Shown here: in pieces, positions 17,897-26,879 of the stretch
How positions within the stretch are numbered: the stretch's first letter is position 1
How the letters are laid out: each line of letters opens with the position of its first letter
Source: Oscillospiraceae bacterium
GTDB lineage: Bacteria; Bacillota; Clostridia; Oscillospirales; Oscillospiraceae
Assembly: GCA_020025515.1 (NCBI GenBank)
Contig: JAHHRZ010000002.1
Span: 62,001-126,000 of the forward strand
Length of the DNA: 64,000 bases
Direction: 5' to 3'
Position numbers and translations under genes: made by a program
Notes under the pieces: generated by a model
Databases searched by the model: none
The model's input: the letters and a program-made list of their open reading frames with translations, nothing else
What the model was told of the DNA's origin: nothing

Positions 17897-18526
17897 TTGG
17901 TGAACGGTCTCACAAAATACACTCCCCCGCAGCAGTTTTTTGATTGGCTTGTATGCAGACTATTTTATTTTTCTTCCCGTCCAATGCTGATTTTTCCTCA
18001 AAAAGAAACAGACTCAACGGACAGGTCCAAATGTTCTGAAACCATCTGTCAGCAGCTCGAACGGGTGATGACCGACTATGGCAACCATATTTTGCGGCTT
18101 GCCTACTCTTATCTCCATAATTTAAGCGATGCAGAGGATATTCTGCAGGACACACTGATGCAGTATCTGGAAGCTGCGCCCGCCTTTAAGAACCACATTC
18201 ATGAAAAAGCCTGGTTACTCCGAGTAGCAGTGAATTTAAGCAAAAACCGTATTGCCTATAATACCATTCGCAGTGCCGACCAGTTGACGGAATCATTGAC
18301 ACAAGACGGCAGAGAAGATCTCTCCTTTGTGTGGGAAGCTGTTAAAAACCTTCCCGAAAAATACAGAGAAGTGATCCATCTATTCTATTATGAAGGATAC
18401 TCCACCACTGAAATTTCAACCATCCTAAACCGCAAAGAGGCCACCATTCGTTCCCACCTCCACCGGGGACGGGAGAAGCTGAAACTGATATTGAAGGAGG
18501 CATATGACTTTGAAGAAACGCTATGA
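17897..18526 (+). CDS. ECF-type RNA polymerase sigma factor
   Basis: 209-residue sigma-70 family protein. Region 2 is seen in ILRLAYSYLHNLSDAEDILQ, and region 4 in NLPEKYREVIHLFYYEGYS followed by the helix-turn-helix EISTILNRKEATIRSHLHRG. The start is non-ATG: GGAAGGTGA at 17882-17890 precedes TTG (17897) and GTG (17900). That gives an unusual ~50-residue N-terminal extension with Cys and aromatic residues; internal starts at residue 30 or 58 would remove it but lack a clear ribosome site. The gene overlaps the anti-sigma gene by 23 bp, the usual coupling for such pairs. Confidence 0.9.
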   Translation: MVNGLTKYTPPQQFFDWLVCRLFYFSSRPMLIFPQKETDSTDRSKCSETICQQLERVMTDYGNHILRLAYSYLHNLSDAEDILQDTLMQYLEAAPAFKNHIHEKAWLLRVAVNLSKNRIAYNTIRSADQLTESLTQDGREDLSFVWEAVKNLPEKYREVIHLFYYEGYSTTEISTILNRKEATIRSHLHRGREKLKLILKEAYDFEETL

Positions 18527-19139
18527 CGAAATCATGGAACACATCGAAGTAACCGAGGACATGCGCCTTCGCATTTTAGCGAATCTGAAAACAATTTCTT
18601 CTGTGAAACAGCCGGTTAAATCAAAAGAACTTTACCGCAAGTTTCTTCCCTTTGCTGCATGTCTGCTCCTGTTGACTGGTGCATTTGCAGCGACCCGTCT
18701 GCGCAGCGATGCCACGGAACATACCCGTCCTACGGTTCAGGGCGCAGTAAATGGAATTTCAACCTTTTCATCATCGGAAGAATTGTCAGATTGCCTGGGC
18801 TTCGATGTTTTTCAACTCAAAGAATTACCTTTTGAGACAAAGAAAATCACCTACACCTCTTATTGGAACAGCATGTCCGAAATTACCTATCACGGAAATA
18901 GGCAGTCTGCTGTCTTCCGTCAGTCTCCGGGCAGCGAGGACAATTCCGGCGACTACCATTCTTACGCCGTAACAAAAGAGCTCATGGTGAATTCGCTGCG
19001 TGTGACTTTAAAAGGGGATTCACAGCAGCAGTTTCATCTGGGCATGTGGTCTGATAACGGCTTTACCTTTTCCTTAACGCTCTCGAAAGAAGCGCCCCTG
19101 GAGGACTGGATGAATATGATCTCAAATATTTCGTTATAA
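18504..19139 (+). CDS. Membrane anti-sigma factor with DUF4367-like outer domain
   Basis: 211-residue single-pass protein. A short cytoplasmic N-terminus (residues 1-45, including DEIMEHIEVTEDMRLRIL) should bind the sigma factor; a membrane helix spans about residues 47-65 (FLPFAACLLLLTGAFAATRL); the rest is extracytoplasmic. Its outer domain is related to the lipoprotein encoded at 17322-17825. GGAGGCAT lies before the ATG, inside the sigma gene. No zinc-finger (HxxxCxxC) anti-sigma motif is visible. The stimulus is not evident; the role is inferred from overlap with the sigma gene and topology. Confidence 0.8.
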   Translation: MTLKKRYDEIMEHIEVTEDMRLRILANLKTISSVKQPVKSKELYRKFLPFAACLLLLTGAFAATRLRSDATEHTRPTVQGAVNGISTFSSSEELSDCLGFDVFQLKELPFETKKITYTSYWNSMSEITYHGNRQSAVFRQSPGSEDNSGDYHSYAVTKELMVNSLRVTLKGDSQQQFHLGMWSDNGFTFSLTLSKEAPLEDWMNMISNISL

Positions 19140-19154
19140 AAAGTGTCATAACCA

Positions 19155-19195
19155 TTAAAAAAGGTCTGCCGCAAATTTGCAGCAGACCTTTTTCT
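19155..19195. terminator. Bidirectional terminator between convergent genes
   Basis: AAGGTCTGC (19161-19169) pairs with GCAGACCTT (19182-19190), with an inner GCAAATTTGC palindrome. It is flanked by A-rich sequence on the left and T-rich on the right, so it serves both the anti-sigma gene and the GH85 gene. Confidence 0.88.
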
Positions 19196-19201
19196 TAAAA
19201 T

Positions 19202-22200
19202 TTAGATCTTAGCCAAACGCATGAGCATGGTGGCAACCTGTGCACGGTTGGCATTGTGGCCGGGAACCAGAGCGGTCTCAGACACGCCCTCCATGATCTC
19301 GGCACCAACAATCCAGGCCATGGCCTCCTGCGCATAGGTGCTGATCTGGTCGGCATCGGCATAGCCGGTCAGGTCTCCCTTTGCAGTGGTATCCATCTGC
19401 ATGTACTGTGCATAACGATACAGGAAGGTGGCGATCTGCTCACGGGTCACATCTGCTCCGGGAGCAAACTTGGTCTCGGTCACACCGGTGACGATCTTGT
19501 TCTGGACAGCCCAGACCAGTGCGTCATAGTAGTAGGCCTCACGGTCCACATCGGTGAACTCCACATCGCCCTCTACCTTGGGAGAACCGGCCATGCGGTA
19601 CAGGGTGGTGACCAGCATCCCACGGTTCATGGTGTTGCCGGGGGCGAATCTGGTATCGGTGACACCGTTCATGATGCCCTTTTCATAGACAAACTGAACA
19701 GCCTCACTGTACCACTTGCCCTCCTCCACATCGGTGAAGGAATGCTCCTGAGAAGCCTGGGGAACCTCAGCGATGGCAGCCAGAGCCTTGTCCAGAGCGG
19801 TCTTCACTTCTTCCTCAGAAGCGGCAGCGGAGATCTCCTCCTTGGCAGCCTGCACGATGGCATCGATCTGCACCAAACCATCCAGGTCATAGGCACTGCT
19901 GTCGTAGGCTCCGGTCAGATTCATCAGTGCTTCAAACTTGGCAGCTGCCAGCTTTGCAGCGGCCTCGGCCTTTTCGGCCTCTTCTGCCTGCTGCTGGGAG
20001 TTCTGGGCGTTCAGATTTGCCTCAGCAATTTCTGCCTGCATAGCGGCAAACTTCTCATACTTTTCAGCGGTTTCCTGGGCATACTTTGCAGCCTCGGCGG
20101 CGGCCTTGGCGGCAGCCAGATCCTTGGCATCCTTTGCGGTCTGAGCGGCAGCCTTGGCATCCTCAGCAGCCTTCTTGGAATCGGCGGCTGCGGTCTGGGC
20201 AGCCTCAGCGGCGGCCTTGGCCTTCTGTGCCGCATCCTTGTTCACAGCAGTGGACTTCTCAGCCTCATCCGCAAACTTCTTGGCCTCGTCTGCCTTGGTC
20301 TGTGCTTCGGCAGCAATCTTCTCTGCTTCCTCAGCGGCGGCCTGGGCAGCCTGGGCTTCCTTCTGGATCTGCGCGGTCTGGGCGGCAGCCTTTGCGGCCT
20401 TTTCTGCATCAGCGGCAGTCTTTGCGGCGTCCTCAGCAGCCTTGCGGGATGCCTTGACCGCTGCGGCGTCGTTGCTTTCGGCGTCCTTTACGATCTTCTC
20501 GGCAGCAGCCTTGGCGCTCTCGGCAGCCTTCTTAGCGGCTTCCACCTGAGTCTGTGCATCAGCGGCAGCCTTCTTGGCAGCCTCTGCGGCGGTCTTGTCC
20601 GCTGCGGTGGAGGCTTCTGCTGCATCGGCAGCAGCCTTGGCAGCCTCTGCGGCCTTCTGTGCCTCGGCAGAAGCGGTCTGTGCAGTCTCGGCGGCCTTCT
20701 TGGCAGCTTCGATATCCTGAGTAAAGTCTACCTTCACTGCCTTAAACTCCGCAGTGAGCACCACATTCTCCTTGGGCATGACAAAGGAGTTGTTCTCAAT
20801 GGGGGTGTTGTTAAACTTCAGAGAGCCCTCCACCAGCTCAAAGCCCTCAGCAGGTGCTACGGTCACGGTGATGGTCTCGCCTGCCTTGGCGCTGGTCTTG
20901 CTGGGGGTGATGGTACCGTTTTCCAGGTTTTCTGCAACGGTGATCTGGTATGTGTCAGCAACGGCGCTGCCCTTCACATTCATTACATACTCATAATTCC
21001 AGCCCTCGGTACGCAGGAACGCCTTGGTCTCGGTGGGGTCCACCTCATAGCCCGCGGGAACGCCCAGGCACTTGATGGTGTAGTTGCCCAGCTTTACATT
21101 GGCCTTTCCGCCGGAATCGGAGGTGGTGCTGATCTCTGCTACCTGCTGGCCCTGGCTGTCGATCACGCCATAGCGGGCACCGGTGATGCTTTCGCCATTG
21201 CTGTTCTTGGCAAAAATGGTAACGGTTGCGGTAGGCTCATCAAAGGCCTGGTTCTTTACGGTGTAGGCATCGGAAATCAGCTTGCCCTGGCTCTTCACAC
21301 GCAGGGTCATATCGCCACCTGCACGGGTCACGGCAACACGGGACACAGACACGGAAGTCTCGCCCTCTGCAACAGGCAGAGAAACCTTGGTGGCCTCGGC
21401 CTCTGCGCCGTTTTCATAGACATATACCACATCGCCGGGCTTCAGGTTCTTCACCGTCATGGTGGTGTAGATCTGATTGCCGTTGGAAGAGCTGTTAGAG
21501 CCATCGTGAGAATACTTCTCAAAGGTTACATCCTTGGCCGCTGCGGTCTTTTCGGCCTTTTCTGCCTCAAAGGGTACGCTGCACTTTGCACTCTCCTGTG
21601 CTCCCTCAGCAGTGGTGGTGTAATACACACGGCCGGCATCCGCAGTGCCGAAGTTCAGGTTTTCCAGAACCACAGCAGCGCCGGTAGAAGTGGCCTCGCC
21701 AATCTTGTTGTAGGTCTCACCGTTCTTGGTGTACACCTTCACAACCTGGCCATTGGGAACCTTGTTCAGGGTAATCTTGTCCGCAGCACCTGCGCCATTG
21801 ACAGCGGACACAAAGTGCATGGGAACGGGGGTGGTCATGGGGAACTGGTCGGTCTCAAACATCTGCCACTCATAGATACGAATAGCGCCCCAAGGAGATC
21901 TGCCGCTGTTATAAACGCGGAGTCTCCATTCTCTGGCAGTTACAGGGGTTTCCAGCAGCACATCGGTGACAGCCTTGGTGTTGTTGTGAATACGCTTGAC
22001 TTCTTGCCAGTTGTTACCACTATCCTTATACTCCAGAGCGAAGTCCGTGGTGTTTGTAAGTACATCTTCACCGCCATACTGACCGTGCTCCACACGCCAA
22101 CGCTTTACAGTGACCTCACGGCCCAGGTCAATGCTCAACCAACCATCCCTGGCATTGGTTGCACACCACTTAGAGTTGTTGGCAGAGGTACCATCCAAAG

Positions 22201-24373
22201 CCTTAGAAGCAGGCTCGCCGGAGTTTTGTGCGGAAACCCCTGTGATCTTAGCATTCAGGCAGACATTCTCAAACTCCTGAATTTCTACCTTCTCGGTATC
22301 GCCGTTTACATAGGCCCAGTCAATCACCAGCTTTGTGCCTTCTGTGCCGCGGACACCGTTCCGGTTGACCGCAACCACTTCCAGGGTCACATCTGCTTCC
22401 TTCTCGTCACGAGTCAGGGTGGGGATGTAGAAGCTGGTGCTGGGGGTTTCCATAATCAGGGTCTTGGTGCCGTCGGCATTGACCTTATAGATCTCATAAG
22501 AAGAAGCACCGGTCACCGCATTCCAGAAGATTCTGGCTTCCGCAGTATATGCATCTTTATACAGGATTTCATCCAAAGTCACATTTGCAGGACCCTGAGG
22601 GACAGGACGATTTTTCTCAGTCAGAGTCAAAGCGCCAAGATTGACCTTGTACTCGGCCACATCCTCAGCAGACTCGATCTTGAGGCCAATGGCATACAGG
22701 GTCTTGCCGGCAGCCTGAGACAGATCCACGCTGGACGTGATCCACTCGCCCTTGCCGGCGGTGAGGTCGTATGCAACCTTCTCGCAGGCCTCATAGCTTT
22801 CGGTGGTTTCATCGCCATAATAGGCAACCAGCTTCATTTTGCCCTGGTCTCCCTTGTAAGTGAGGCCCAGCTTCATTCCTTTTTCCACAGGCACCTTGGT
22901 GCTGTAGAGCATGATGTCGTTTGCCTTGTTGGCGGTCAGGCTGCCGGAGAACCGAATGGAGTTGCCGCCGTTCCAAGCTGTGGAGAAGTCGTAGCCGCCT
23001 TCCAGCTTCTTCCCTTCGGAGTCAATGATCCAGGTCCAGGTAGGCATCACATCCTGATTGGACTGGTAGCTCCATTCTGCATTGCGGGACAGCTTGCCGT
23101 CCACATAGTAGCCCTTGCCGTGGCCGGAGTTGAAGTTGGTCACAAAGGGTGCGGAAGTAATGGGAGTCTTGTCCGCGAAGAAGCGAGACATACCGACCCA
23201 TGCACTGCTGCTTACATCCACAGAGGTATCTCTGGGATCGCTCTTGGCATTGGTATAAAAGTCCTGCTCAACTTCATGGAAATTCTCGCCGGAGGTGGAA
23301 AGACCCATGGTAGAGTTGGGGCAGTACAGTGCCAGAGACAGATGCAGATATCCATCTTCGTCGATCAACAGCTCATCTCTGAAGGAAGTCTTCATGCAGT
23401 TCTGCTGCACGTCCAGACCTGCAAAAGCATCAAACTGGCTTCTGCCGATGGCCTTCATGGTGTTGATGGTAGTATTGACCTTCCAATTTGACCAGTTATA
23501 GTTCATCATGAACTCATCAATGGCGCGGGTGCCATCTTCGGAGTCGGTCATGAACTGCTTATTGTTGTCATTAACAGAGTCCTGATAGGATACGTTGCCG
23601 CCGGGGAGCATAGAGTCGTACCAGCTGATGAGCATATCAGGACGCTTCTTGTGCATATAGCGCATCATCTCATCGATGAGCTTTCCCTCTTCGGGGCCGC
23701 AGCCGTAGGACTCCTGGTTGAAGAAGTAGCCGTCGAATCCATAGTAGTCCATGATTTCGATCATCTTATCCGCAACAGGGAAGGAGCCGTCTTCGGCCTT
23801 CTGAACGAAGTTTCTCACCTGCTGCACATAGTCCACGCCGCCCTGGCTGGATCCCCAGGGGAAGCCCAGAGTCGCAACCACAGGAACGCCGTTGGTGTGA
23901 GCCGCATCGGTGAATTCACCGGTAGGGATGACCACCAGGCCCTCCTGAGAGCCGGACCAGTACACAAAAGAGTCAGTGTATTGCCAATAGTTAAAGGCAT
24001 AGCTCAGGAAAGACTCGGTACCCTGCGCACTGGTGTGGTCGTGGTCGGAGTTAGCCAGGGAGCAGAGCATCAGCTTCGCCTCGGGGTTGGCCATGGGGTT
24101 CACCACAAAGCCGCCAACCCGGTCTTTCAGCTTGATGCTGGCCCGGCTGTACATAGCATCGGGGTCGGATTCCGGGGTCCACTCCAGAAGAGTGTCCACA
24201 TTGAAAGAAGGTCCGATGGGCATGAGGGACTCACGAGCTTCGTAAGCCTCGTTCATGGCCGCAGATCCATCATTACCGGCACTCTTGGCAAAGACGGTTG
24301 CAGGCGCAAGGCCTAACACCATAGCCATAGCCAGAAAACCGGTAATTACACGATTGGTTTTTCTGTTTTTCAT
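19202..24373 (-). CDS. SLH-anchored endo-beta-N-acetylglucosaminidase (GH85), multidomain
   Basis: Cell-surface enzyme expected to cut between the two core GlcNAc residues of N-glycans. Order: signal peptide (about 1-29); GH85 catalytic domain (about 60-420) with FNWQY-like and LGFPWG segments and the catalytic N219-x-E221 in GFDGYFFNQESYG; beta-sandwich region (about 460-590); Fn3/Ig-like part (about 600-690); discoidin/F5-8C-type carbohydrate-binding module (about 702-845); Ig-like repeats; InlB-like repeat (about 1143-1212); a long Ala/Lys/Glu coiled coil (about 1219-1480); a small helical domain; three SLH repeats (about 1555-1723). AAGGAGGT lies upstream of the ATG. 1,723 residues; separated by a terminator from manA upstream. 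Confidence 0.93.
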   Translation of the reverse strand: MKNRKTNRVITGFLAMAMVLGLAPATVFAKSAGNDGSAAMNEAYEARESLMPIGPSFNVDTLLEWTPESDPDAMYSRASIKLKDRVGGFVVNPMANPEAKLMLCSLANSDHDHTSAQGTESFLSYAFNYWQYTDSFVYWSGSQEGLVVIPTGEFTDAAHTNGVPVVATLGFPWGSSQGGVDYVQQVRNFVQKAEDGSFPVADKMIEIMDYYGFDGYFFNQESYGCGPEEGKLIDEMMRYMHKKRPDMLISWYDSMLPGGNVSYQDSVNDNNKQFMTDSEDGTRAIDEFMMNYNWSNWKVNTTINTMKAIGRSQFDAFAGLDVQQNCMKTSFRDELLIDEDGYLHLSLALYCPNSTMGLSTSGENFHEVEQDFYTNAKSDPRDTSVDVSSSAWVGMSRFFADKTPITSAPFVTNFNSGHGKGYYVDGKLSRNAEWSYQSNQDVMPTWTWIIDSEGKKLEGGYDFSTAWNGGNSIRFSGSLTANKANDIMLYSTKVPVEKGMKLGLTYKGDQGKMKLVAYYGDETTESYEACEKVAYDLTAGKGEWITSSVDLSQAAGKTLYAIGLKIESAEDVAEYKVNLGALTLTEKNRPVPQGPANVTLDEILYKDAYTAEARIFWNAVTGASSYEIYKVNADGTKTLIMETPSTSFYIPTLTRDEKEADVTLEVVAVNRNGVRGTEGTKLVIDWAYVNGDTEKVEIQEFENVCLNAKITGVSAQNSGEPASKALDGTSANNSKWCATNARDGWLSIDLGREVTVKRWRVEHGQYGGEDVLTNTTDFALEYKDSGNNWQEVKRIHNNTKAVTDVLLETPVTAREWRLRVYNSGRSPWGAIRIYEWQMFETDQFPMTTPVPMHFVSAVNGAGAADKITLNKVPNGQVVKVYTKNGETYNKIGEATSTGAAVVLENLNFGTADAGRVYYTTTAEGAQESAKCSVPFEAEKAEKTAAAKDVTFEKYSHDGSNSSSNGNQIYTTMTVKNLKPGDVVYVYENGAEAEATKVSLPVAEGETSVSVSRVAVTRAGGDMTLRVKSQGKLISDAYTVKNQAFDEPTATVTIFAKNSNGESITGARYGVIDSQGQQVAEISTTSDSGGKANVKLGNYTIKCLGVPAGYEVDPTETKAFLRTEGWNYEYVMNVKGSAVADTYQITVAENLENGTITPSKTSAKAGETITVTVAPAEGFELVEGSLKFNNTPIENNSFVMPKENVVLTAEFKAVKVDFTQDIEAAKKAAETAQTASAEAQKAAEAAKAAADAAEASTAADKTAAEAAKKAAADAQTQVEAAKKAAESAKAAAEKIVKDAESNDAAAVKASRKAAEDAAKTAADAEKAAKAAAQTAQIQKEAQAAQAAAEEAEKIAAEAQTKADEAKKFADEAEKSTAVNKDAAQKAKAAAEAAQTAAADSKKAAEDAKAAAQTAKDAKDLAAAKAAAEAAKYAQETAEKYEKFAAMQAEIAEANLNAQNSQQQAEEAEKAEAAAKLAAAKFEALMNLTGAYDSSAYDLDGLVQIDAIVQAAKEEISAAASEEEVKTALDKALAAIAEVPQASQEHSFTDVEEGKWYSEAVQFVYEKGIMNGVTDTRFAPGNTMNRGMLVTTLYRMAGSPKVEGDVEFTDVDREAYYYDALVWAVQNKIVTGVTETKFAPGADVTREQIATFLYRYAQYMQMDTTAKGDLTGYADADQISTYAQEAMAWIVGAEIMEGVSETALVPGHNANRAQVATMLMRLAKI
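19933..20719 (-). repeat. Low-complexity Ala-rich coiled-coil coding segment
   Basis: About 260 codons of the GH85 gene made almost wholly of Ala, Lys, Glu, Asp and Thr in a degenerate heptad/11-mer pattern (EAAKKAAE, AEAAKAAADAAEA and similar). It likely forms a stalk between the surface-anchoring SLH repeats and the enzymatic head. It is not a nucleotide tandem array; units are too divergent. Confidence 0.8.
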
Positions 24374-24718
24374 GGGGATAACTACCTCCTTGGTCTATTG
24401 ATCTGCGGAAACACAGATCCCTTTGCGGGTGCAACCGTAACACATGCTCAATATACAAAAACGCTTCGCGTATTTTGTGCAATTATCACAATTTGTTCCA
24501 ATTAAGCACACCAAAAGCTTCTATATTCTACATATTGAGACCTTGTTTGAAAAGTCTCCAAACGACATACAATAGTACTCCAAGGATAGTATTTTCATAT
24601 TTTGTCATTGGTTTATATAAAAAGCTTTCCCACTTTGTGCAAACAGCACTAAAAGCAAAAAAATTCTTTCTATTGTCTCGATTCAATAAATCGGAACTTT
24701 TTTCTCAAAAAAAACAAA
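24374..24718 (-). promoter_or_regulatory. AT-rich leader and promoter region of the GH85 gene
   Basis: 345 bp without a credible gene; much more AT-rich than its surroundings. On the minus strand it must hold the GH85 promoter, because a terminator lies upstream. A TATATT near 24451-24456 is a possible -10, but no well-spaced -35 is seen. A GATCTG/CAGATC hairpin (24401-24420) lies just before the ribosome site. Confidence 0.45.
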
Positions 24719-24750
24719 GGGTGCTGCCTCGTTTTTCACGAAACAGCACC
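24712..24750 (-). terminator. Terminator after manA
   Basis: 12-bp stem with two G-U pairs (24720-24731 with 24739-24750), followed on the minus strand by a T-rich run. It separates the ROK-manA unit from the GH85 gene. Confidence 0.85.
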
Positions 24751-24770
24751 TTTTTATGAAATTTATGAAA

Positions 24771-25703
24771 TCAGATATGGGAGTAAATCAGTTCCAGGTT
24801 CCCTTCAATATCCATGGGGCCATAGTTGGAAGTGATAATCAGGTGATCCCCTTTGGATACCTTCTGACCATCCAATGTGCCTTCCCCGGACAGGACACTC
24901 ACATTGACAAAGGGCTGATTCCAGTCCATATGTGCCTTTCCGTCCAAGGTCATGCGGCACACCGTATAGTACTGACAGGATACCAGCTGCTCCACCTTGG
25001 CGTCTCCGTTGGTCCAGGCGGACTGCTGAGGAGCCTCCGCTTTATGAGGAATCTGGGTCACATCCAGGCTCTGCTGAATGTGCAGGGGACGGGGCTTTCC
25101 GTCAGAAAGACGGTCATAATCATAGAACCGATAGGTCACATCGCTGGACTGCTGGGTCTCCAGGATCAGAGTGCCGCCCCGGATGGCATGGAGGCAGCCG
25201 GGATTGATCTGGAAGAAGTCGCCCTTCTGAATAGGAACCTGACGGATCAGATCCATCCACTGCTTCTTTTCGATCATTTCCTCCATCTGCTCCTTGGTCT
25301 CGGCATTGTGGCCGATGACGATGGTGGTACCGGGGTCGCAGTCCAGTACATACCAGCATTCGGTCTTACCCAGAGAGCCATTTTCATGGGCCCCTGCATA
25401 GGCATCGTCGGGATGGACCTGAATACTCAGATCATCCTTGGCATCGATAATTTTAATGAGAAGAGGGAAGGTCTCACCGGGCAGATTGCCGAAAAGCTCC
25501 GGGTGCTTTTTCCACAGAGAGCCTACGGTTTCCCCGGCAAATTCAGGATTTTGCAGGGTGCAGTCTCCGCTGGGATGGCCGCTGATGGCCCAGCATTCAC
25601 CGGTCTTGTCGCTGGGAATGGGGTAGTCAAATACGGTCTTCAGCCGATTGCCGCCCCAAATTTTTTCCTGAAAAACAGGGTTCATTCTAAGCAGTGTTCT
25701 CAC
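24771..25703 (-). CDS. manA: Mannose-6-phosphate isomerase, class I
   Basis: Interconverts mannose 6-phosphate and fructose 6-phosphate; zinc enzyme, cytoplasmic. The 310-residue protein (short bacterial type) begins with NPVFQEKIWGG and has the metal-site motifs IQVHPDDAYA, KTECWYVLDC and PGCLHAIRGGTLILETQQSSD. Its ATG overlaps the ROK kinase stop by four bases, so both are translated together. The pairing with a ROK kinase and the adjacent N-glycan genes indicates entry of mannose into glycolysis. Confidence 0.96.
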   Translation of the reverse strand: MRTLLRMNPVFQEKIWGGNRLKTVFDYPIPSDKTGECWAISGHPSGDCTLQNPEFAGETVGSLWKKHPELFGNLPGETFPLLIKIIDAKDDLSIQVHPDDAYAGAHENGSLGKTECWYVLDCDPGTTIVIGHNAETKEQMEEMIEKKQWMDLIRQVPIQKGDFFQINPGCLHAIRGGTLILETQQSSDVTYRFYDYDRLSDGKPRPLHIQQSLDVTQIPHKAEAPQQSAWTNGDAKVEQLVSCQYYTVCRMTLDGKAHMDWNQPFVNVSVLSGEGTLDGQKVSKGDHLIITSNYGPMDIEGNLELIYSHI

Positions 25704-26593
25704 AGTGTGCCGCCCTCCTCTAAATATGCGTCCATGGCCAGCTTAATGGCACCCATGACGCCCTGATTATCATTGAGTCCGATGGGAACAATATACTCGT
25801 CCAGTTTTTCCATGCCTTTTCCCTGGATGTAGCCGTGCATCTGACGGCGAACTTCCTGGCGGATCAGAGGGAGCATCTGCTCCTGATGCATGACTCCGCC
25901 GCCCACCACAATGCGCTCGGGGGACAAGGTGCAGATGTAGGTGCAGATGGCCTGTCCGATGTAATAGGCCTCCAACTCCCACACGGCGGGAATGTCCGTA
26001 AGCTCAATGCCCTTGCGGCCCCAGCGGCGCTCAATGGCGGGACCGCTTGCCAGTCCCTCCAGGCAGTTGCCATGGTAGGGGCAGATTCCCTTGGGCATGG
26101 GATCATCGGCCCGACGCTCCACGAAAATATGACCGCCTTCGGGATGAATCATGCCGTGGTAGGGGCGGCCGTTGATGATCACACCTACACCAATACCGGT
26201 GCCCACAGTAATATAGATGCTGTTTTCCACATCCTTGGTGCAGCCCCAGGTTGCCTCACCCAGTGCCGCAGCATTGACATCGGTATCAAACCCGACGGGG
26301 ATTCCCAAAGACTCCCGGAATCGGCGGGCCATGGGGTAATTCCGCCAGCTGAGTTTGGGAGAAGAGGTGATGGATCCATAGGCAGGGGAGTTCCGGTCCA
26401 GATCCACTGGTCCAAAGCATCCTACGCCTACGGCAGCCAGATCCTTATCTCTGAAAAAATCCAAAATGGCAGGCATGGTTTCTGCCGGCTCCCCGGTGGG
26501 AATACTGACACGCTCTAATATATGACCCTTCTCATCGCCAATGGCACAAACCATTTTGGTGCCGCCGGCTTCCAGGGCTCCGAATCGTGGCAT
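25700..26593 (-). CDS. ROK-family hexokinase (fructokinase/mannokinase type)
   Basis: ATP-dependent sugar kinase, 297 residues. It has the ATP loop FGALEAGGTKMVCAIG, the catalytic Asp region PVGFDTDVNAAALGEA, and the zinc motif around CPYHGNCLEGLASG seen in YdhR/GmuE-type ROK kinases. A TTG at 26602 is in frame, but AAGGAG abuts it; the ATG at 26593 has nine bases of spacing and is preferred. It is translationally coupled to manA, so mannose or fructose is the likely substrate. Annotation in relatives is usually fructokinase; mannose would fit this locus better, by inference. Confidence 0.9.
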   Translation of the reverse strand: MPRFGALEAGGTKMVCAIGDEKGHILERVSIPTGEPAETMPAILDFFRDKDLAAVGVGCFGPVDLDRNSPAYGSITSSPKLSWRNYPMARRFRESLGIPVGFDTDVNAAALGEATWGCTKDVENSIYITVGTGIGVGVIINGRPYHGMIHPEGGHIFVERRADDPMPKGICPYHGNCLEGLASGPAIERRWGRKGIELTDIPAVWELEAYYIGQAICTYICTLSPERIVVGGGVMHQEQMLPLIRQEVRRQMHGYIQGKGMEKLDEYIVPIGLNDNQGVMGAIKLAMDAYLEEGGTL

Positions 26594-26879
26594 ATCATTC
26601 AACTCCTTTTGATATTGTTGATTTTACCCTAGCACGACAGGCGGTTCTTCACAATGTCAAAAAGGATATTTTTTGGTATTAAAAAGAAAGAACAGTTTCT
26701 ATTTAATACTATTATATATCTATATTATATCCTGCAATGGAAACACTCCCAGGAAATCACATGTATCATTTTCACATTTTTTAGTATACAAACGATACTT
26801 TCTTTGTTTTTTTACTTGCCCTATCTTCCTTGTACCAGTATGATATTATAAAGATATTGGACAGTGGAGGATTTATATT

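Noticed and set aside
19933..20719. Repetitive stretch considered as CRISPR or tandem repeat array
   Set aside because: It codes for an in-frame Ala-rich coil; there are no equal repeats with unique spacers. No CRISPR array is visible in the window.
19256..23491. About 1,400-codon plus-strand open frame opposite the GH85 gene
   Set aside because: Antisense artefact; its Leu/Gly/Ser runs mirror the Ala-rich coil of the real gene.
24475..24759. Small plus-strand ORF between the GH85 and manA genes
   Set aside because: Lies in the AT-rich promoter region and runs through a terminator hairpin; no ribosome site or motif.
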